A DNA stretch of 9,523 bases from Fusobacterium sp. (GTDB lineage Bacteria > Fusobacteriota > Fusobacteriia > Fusobacteriales > Fusobacteriaceae), in contig JAUNAY010000043.1 in assembly GCA_030527385.1 (NCBI GenBank), forward strand, positions 1 to 9,523, read 5' to 3'. Each line of letters starts with the position of its first letter. Within the stretch, counting starts at the first letter, position 1. Position numbers and translations under genes: made by a program. Below, one piece after another: positions 6,888 through 9,523 of the stretch. The notes under the pieces are model-generated. The model did not search any database, was not told the DNA's origin, and worked only from the letters and a program-made list of their open reading frames with translations.

Positions 6888-7945
6888 TGATTATTAAAAT
6901 AAAGGATAAAAATTATCAATTCTTATTTTTAATTTTATTGTTTTTACTGGTTATGAGTATAGTGGTGGCAGTATCATTTGGAAGCAGTTATATATCAATT
7001 AAATCTGTATATCAATTTTTAATAAATAAATTTACACATAAAGAGATTTTTGCTCCACTTTGGAAAAAGAATATAGAAGCTATTATTTGGGAAATAAGAG
7101 TACCAAGAGTTTTACTTTCAGCTATAACTGGTGGGGGACTTGCACTTTCTGGGGTTCTTATGCAATGTATTACAAAAAATCCTATTGCTGATCCATATAT
7201 ATTGGGAATATCATCAGGTGCATCAGCTGGAGCTGTATCGGTAATTATTTTTGGTGGTGTAACAATGGGAATATTTAGCATTACTGGAGGGGCATTTATA
7301 GGTGCAATTCTTTGTAGTGTAATAGTTTTTATTATTGGGACTGAAAATGGTAAAAATATTTCGACTGTGAGGCTTATTTTGACAGGACTTGCAGTTTCTA
7401 CTATATTTTCATCAATAACTAATATGTTAGTTTATTCTGCTAAAAATTCAAATCAAGTTAGATCTGCTGTATTTTGGAGTATGGGAAGCTTGGGAAGAGC
7501 AAAATGGGGAGAGTTATTTGTCCCATTTTTAGCTCTTGTTATTGTTTTTACAATCTCTCTGCTCCTAGCAAAATCTTTAGATATTTTACTATTAGGAGAT
7601 AATACAGCAAAAATGGTGGGAATGAATGTAGGAGAAATAAAAACCATTATTATTATCTCCTCTACTATATTAATATCTATATTAGTCTCACTTACAGGTT
7701 CGATTGGGTTTATTGGGCTGATAGTTCCACATATATGTAGATACTTTTGTGGAAGTTCACATAAAAAACTTCTTATTCTTTCAGTTATGGTTGGGGCAAT
7801 ATTCTTAATAATCTGTGATACAATAGCTCGTACAATATTCCCTCCAAGAGATATTCCAATAGGAATAATAACATCTATTATAGGTGGACCATTCTTTTTA
7901 TTTATGATAGGAATAAATAGTTATACTTTTGGAGGTAAAAAATAG
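6887..7945 (+). CDS. FecCD/BtuC-type ABC transporter permease, probable nickel uptake
   Basis: Inner-membrane channel subunit that works as a homodimer in the type II importer family (cobalamin, siderophore and some nickel systems). The 352 residues fit the family and contain about ten membrane segments, the first at residues 11-31. Family motifs seen: WEIRVPRVL (68-76), the block around QCITKNPIADPYILGISSG (93-111), the ATPase-coupling region LDILLLGDNTAKMVGMNV (231-248), GLIVPHICR (277-285), and PRDIPIGIITSIIGGPFF (320-337). The start codon overlaps the binding protein stop codon by one base (TAATG), and the gene's own stop overlaps the ATPase start, so the three are translationally coupled. 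The motifs prove the family but do not reveal the substrate. Confidence 0.95.
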   Translation: MIIKIKDKNYQFLFLILLFLLVMSIVVAVSFGSSYISIKSVYQFLINKFTHKEIFAPLWKKNIEAIIWEIRVPRVLLSAITGGGLALSGVLMQCITKNPIADPYILGISSGASAGAVSVIIFGGVTMGIFSITGGAFIGAILCSVIVFIIGTENGKNISTVRLILTGLAVSTIFSSITNMLVYSAKNSNQVRSAVFWSMGSLGRAKWGELFVPFLALVIVFTISLLLAKSLDILLLGDNTAKMVGMNVGEIKTIIIISSTILISILVSLTGSIGFIGLIVPHICRYFCGSSHKKLLILSVMVGAIFLIICDTIARTIFPPRDIPIGIITSIIGGPFFLFMIGINSYTFGGKK

Positions 7946-8796
7946 TGTTAGAGATTAAAAACCTTTCTTATAAAATAAAGGATAAAACAATTTTGGACAA
8001 TATCTCGATAAAATTTCCAGAAAGAAAGTTTATAGGAATAATCGGGGCTAATGGTGCAGGAAAATCAACACTTTTAAAGAATATATATGGTATTTTAAAT
8101 CCAACTAGTGGAGATATTATCATAGATAATCAAAATATAAAAGATATGAATGGACGAGAGAGAGCAAAAAAAATAGCTGTTTTAGCCCAAGAGGATAGAG
8201 AGCAGTTTGATTTTAAGATAGAGGAAATAGTTGAGATGGGGAGATACCCATATAAATCTATTTTTGAAAATTATTCTAAAAAGGATAAGGAGATTGCTAT
8301 AAATAGATTAAAAGAGGTTGGAATGGAAAAATATATAGGTAGAAATTTTAAAGAGCTATCTGGAGGAGAAAAACAAAGAGTTTTGATAGCTCGGGCATTA
8401 GCACAAGATACTCCAATACTTATATTGGACGAGCCGACTAATCACTTAGATATAGGTTATCAGCTTCAACTTCTACACCTAATAAAACATTTGGATAAAA
8501 GTGTAATTTCAGCCTTGCACGATCTTAATGTGGCCAGTATATTTTGTGATTATATCTATATATTAAAAGATGGAAAACTTGTTAAAGAGGGAACTCCAGA
8601 AGAAGTATTAAATAAAGAGATTTTAAAAGAGATCTTTAATATTGAATGTTATATCGGAAAAAACCCAATTAATAATAAGGTACAAATATCTTATACTACT
8701 AGTCATTATCATATAAATGGAATTGGTGCAGATCATTTCCACGAAGATAAATTTACTGGAATACACACACATATAGTAAAAAAACAAGAGGGGTAA
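7945..8796 (+). CDS. FecE/BtuD-type ABC transporter ATP-binding protein with a histidine-rich C-terminal tail, probable nickel uptake
   Basis: Cytoplasmic ATPase that powers the importer. It has Walker A GANGAGKST (34-42), Q-loop Q82, signature LSGGE (138-142), Walker B ILILDEP (158-164), D-loop region NHLD (166-169) and switch H192. The start is GTG at 7945, whose G is the last base of the permease stop codon (TAGTG), with GGAGG at 7931-7935. The canonical domain ends near residue 250. A further tail of about 33 residues carries six histidines as three HxH pairs: H254/H256, H264/H266 and H274/H276, exactly ten residues apart. Ordinary FecE-type ATPases of about 255-265 residues lack this. 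It is a likely metal-binding element and the best sequence hint that the importer handles nickel or a similar metal. Its stop codon lies inside the terminator hairpin. Confidence 0.95.
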   Translation: MLEIKNLSYKIKDKTILDNISIKFPERKFIGIIGANGAGKSTLLKNIYGILNPTSGDIIIDNQNIKDMNGRERAKKIAVLAQEDREQFDFKIEEIVEMGRYPYKSIFENYSKKDKEIAINRLKEVGMEKYIGRNFKELSGGEKQRVLIARALAQDTPILILDEPTNHLDIGYQLQLLHLIKHLDKSVISALHDLNVASIFCDYIYILKDGKLVKEGTPEEVLNKEILKEIFNIECYIGKNPINNKVQISYTTSHYHINGIGADHFHEDKFTGIHTHIVKKQEG

Positions 8797-8811
8797 AATC
8801 CTCTTGTTTTT
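8780..8811. terminator. Bidirectional intrinsic terminator between convergent genes
   Basis: A perfect 12-bp stem pairs AAAAACAAGAGG (8780-8791) with CCTCTTGTTTTT (8800-8811) around an 8-base loop. On the plus strand the 3' arm ends in five T; on the minus strand the complement of the A-run (8778-8784) gives seven T. It therefore ends both the transporter operon and the minus-strand gene. The ATPase stop codon (8794-8796) lies in the loop, and the minus-strand gene's stop codon (8810-8812) touches the stem. Confidence 0.88.
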
Positions 8812-9352
8812 ATCTTGCTAATTTTTTTAAAGCTTTTAACATCTCTTTGTCTTTTTGAATTTTACTAAACTTGCTAATTAACCAGTTAAACTCTTGTTCT
8901 GTAATATTAAGCTCTTTTTTTAGATAGTTTTCTAATATTTCAACCTCTTGAGGTAAAAGAGTAGGCTTAGTTGAGTTGTTTATCTCTTGAACAGTTCCAG
9001 CCCCTTCAAAGTAAAGAATTAATTTTTTCCAGTTAGAAAAAAGATCTGTCTTTCTAAGTAGCATAACAGCTTTATAATCTAACTCTGGAATCTCTTTGTA
9101 CCCTTTTCTTTTTAAGAAAGTTTGAATTTCATCATCTTTCTTAGTATCTATTAAAACCTCTCCAGCTTTCTTACTATTCATTATCTTAGGCAATCTTTTA
9201 TCTTTCCCTTTAGTTCTTAAATACTTAGAAAGTGGTATAGTTTTTACCTCATTAAAAAACTCTATTACAAACTCATTAAAAGTTTTTCCCTCTGGAATTT
9301 GATTGTTTTCAATAATTTCTATCATTTCATCAATTTTTTTAAAATCTACCAT
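8810..9352 (-). CDS. Hypothetical protein, 180 residues, unknown family
   Basis: I do not recognise this protein. It has 180 residues, is highly charged and lysine-rich (ending in LKALKKLAR), has no signal peptide and no membrane segment, and looks soluble and mainly helical. Its N-terminal part (about 1-40) is acidic with amphipathic helices; a central basic segment around 42-63 (KYLRTKGKDKRLPKI) could contact nucleic acid, though this is only a guess. The coding call is supported by GGGGAG at 9362-9367, nine bases before the ATG, a good extended -10 promoter further upstream, a terminator at its end, and the lack of a competing frame on the other strand. It points toward the urease-transporter operon and is not part of it. 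It may be a lineage-specific gene. Confidence 0.8.
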   Translation of the reverse strand: MVDFKKIDEMIEIIENNQIPEGKTFNEFVIEFFNEVKTIPLSKYLRTKGKDKRLPKIMNSKKAGEVLIDTKKDDEIQTFLKRKGYKEIPELDYKAVMLLRKTDLFSNWKKLILYFEGAGTVQEINNSTKPTLLPQEVEILENYLKKELNITEQEFNWLISKFSKIQKDKEMLKALKKLAR

Positions 9353-9386
9353 TCTACTATTCTCCCCTATCTATGTTAATGATTCT

Positions 9387-9415
9387 ATTATAACATTAAT
9401 AAAAAGAATTTTAAA
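9387..9415 (-). promoter_or_regulatory. Promoter for the minus-strand hypothetical gene
   Basis: Read on the minus strand, there is an extended -10 box TGTTATAAT whose TATAAT core occupies 9387-9392. A -35-like TTTAAA (9410-9415, four of six consensus bases) lies 17 bases upstream. The expected start of transcription is near 9380, followed by GGGGAG (9362-9367) and the ATG at 9352. Confidence 0.6.
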
Positions 9416-9423
9416 CTAAAAAT

Positions 9424-9452
9424 TTGAAAGTTAATTAATAATATGTTAGTAT
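9424..9452 (+). promoter_or_regulatory. Promoter for the downstream rightward gene
   Basis: A -35 box TTGAAA (9424-9429, five of six consensus bases) is followed after 17 bases by TAGTAT (9447-9452), which has an upstream TG at the extended -10 position. It leads to GGAGG (9480-9484) and the ATG at 9496. Its -35 box is only eight bases from that of the divergent promoter, so the two may interfere with each other. Confidence 0.5.
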
Positions 9453-9495
9453 TGATATATAGAAAATTGGTTAATCATTGGAGGAAATAATAAAA

Positions 9496-9523
9496 ATGAG
9501 ATTGGATAAATTTTTGACAGAGT
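9496..9523 (+). CDS. Start of a gene, probably RsuA/RluB-family pseudouridine synthase, 3'-truncated by window edge
   Basis: Only the first nine codons are present, reading MRLDKFLTE. This is the typical opening of the S4 RNA-binding domain at the N-terminus of RsuA/RluB-type rRNA pseudouridine synthases (the Escherichia coli RsuA starts MRLDKF). GGAGG at 9480-9484 lies 11 bases upstream and a plausible promoter is present. Other S4-domain proteins start similarly, so the family is likely but the exact enzyme is not decided by nine residues. Confidence 0.55.

Noticed and set aside
7012..7281. A minus-strand open frame inside the permease gene, with another at 7453-7647
   Set aside because: Both lie opposite conserved permease motifs and have no initiation signals or recognisable domains.

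Overview
The window is about 9.5 kb of AT-rich bacterial DNA carrying a complete urease operon followed directly by a metal-type ABC importer. The low GC content, near-exclusive AGA for arginine, strong GGAGG ribosome binding sites, and a periplasmic-style binding protein with a signal peptidase I signal (not a lipobox) suggest a low-GC diderm. A Fusobacterium-like organism fits best, but this is inferred from style and not from a marker gene.

Layout: (1) bases 1-636 hold a GntR/FadR-type repressor whose start lies before the window, closed by a strong hairpin terminator (654-691). (2) A promoter near 718-746 leads into ureA-ureB-ureC-ureE-ureF-ureG-ureD (788-5840), all on the plus strand and tightly packed, except for a 78-base ureF-ureG gap that folds into a long imperfect hairpin. 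(3) After a second hairpin (5854-5890), three overlapping genes (5934-8796) encode a secreted binding protein, a FecCD/BtuC-type permease and an ATPase, most likely a nickel importer. A bidirectional terminator (8780-8811) ends this operon. (4) A convergent unknown gene (8810-9352, minus strand) and a divergent gene that is only begun (9496 onward, probably an RsuA-type pseudouridine synthase) share a 143-base promoter region.

How the genes work together: UreA, UreB and UreC form the urease apoenzyme, with all nickel ligands and the carbamylated lysine present in UreC. UreD, UreF and UreG with the nickel chaperone UreE load the two nickel ions. The ABC importer probably supplies the nickel. 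The most unusual feature is the ATPase's C-terminal tail, which carries three HxH pairs spaced exactly ten residues apart, while UreE lacks the long His-rich tail seen in some relatives. No urea channel or transporter and no NikR gene is visible in the window. I see no CRISPR array, tRNA, rRNA, insertion sequence or phage gene. No gene-free stretch exceeds 300 bases.
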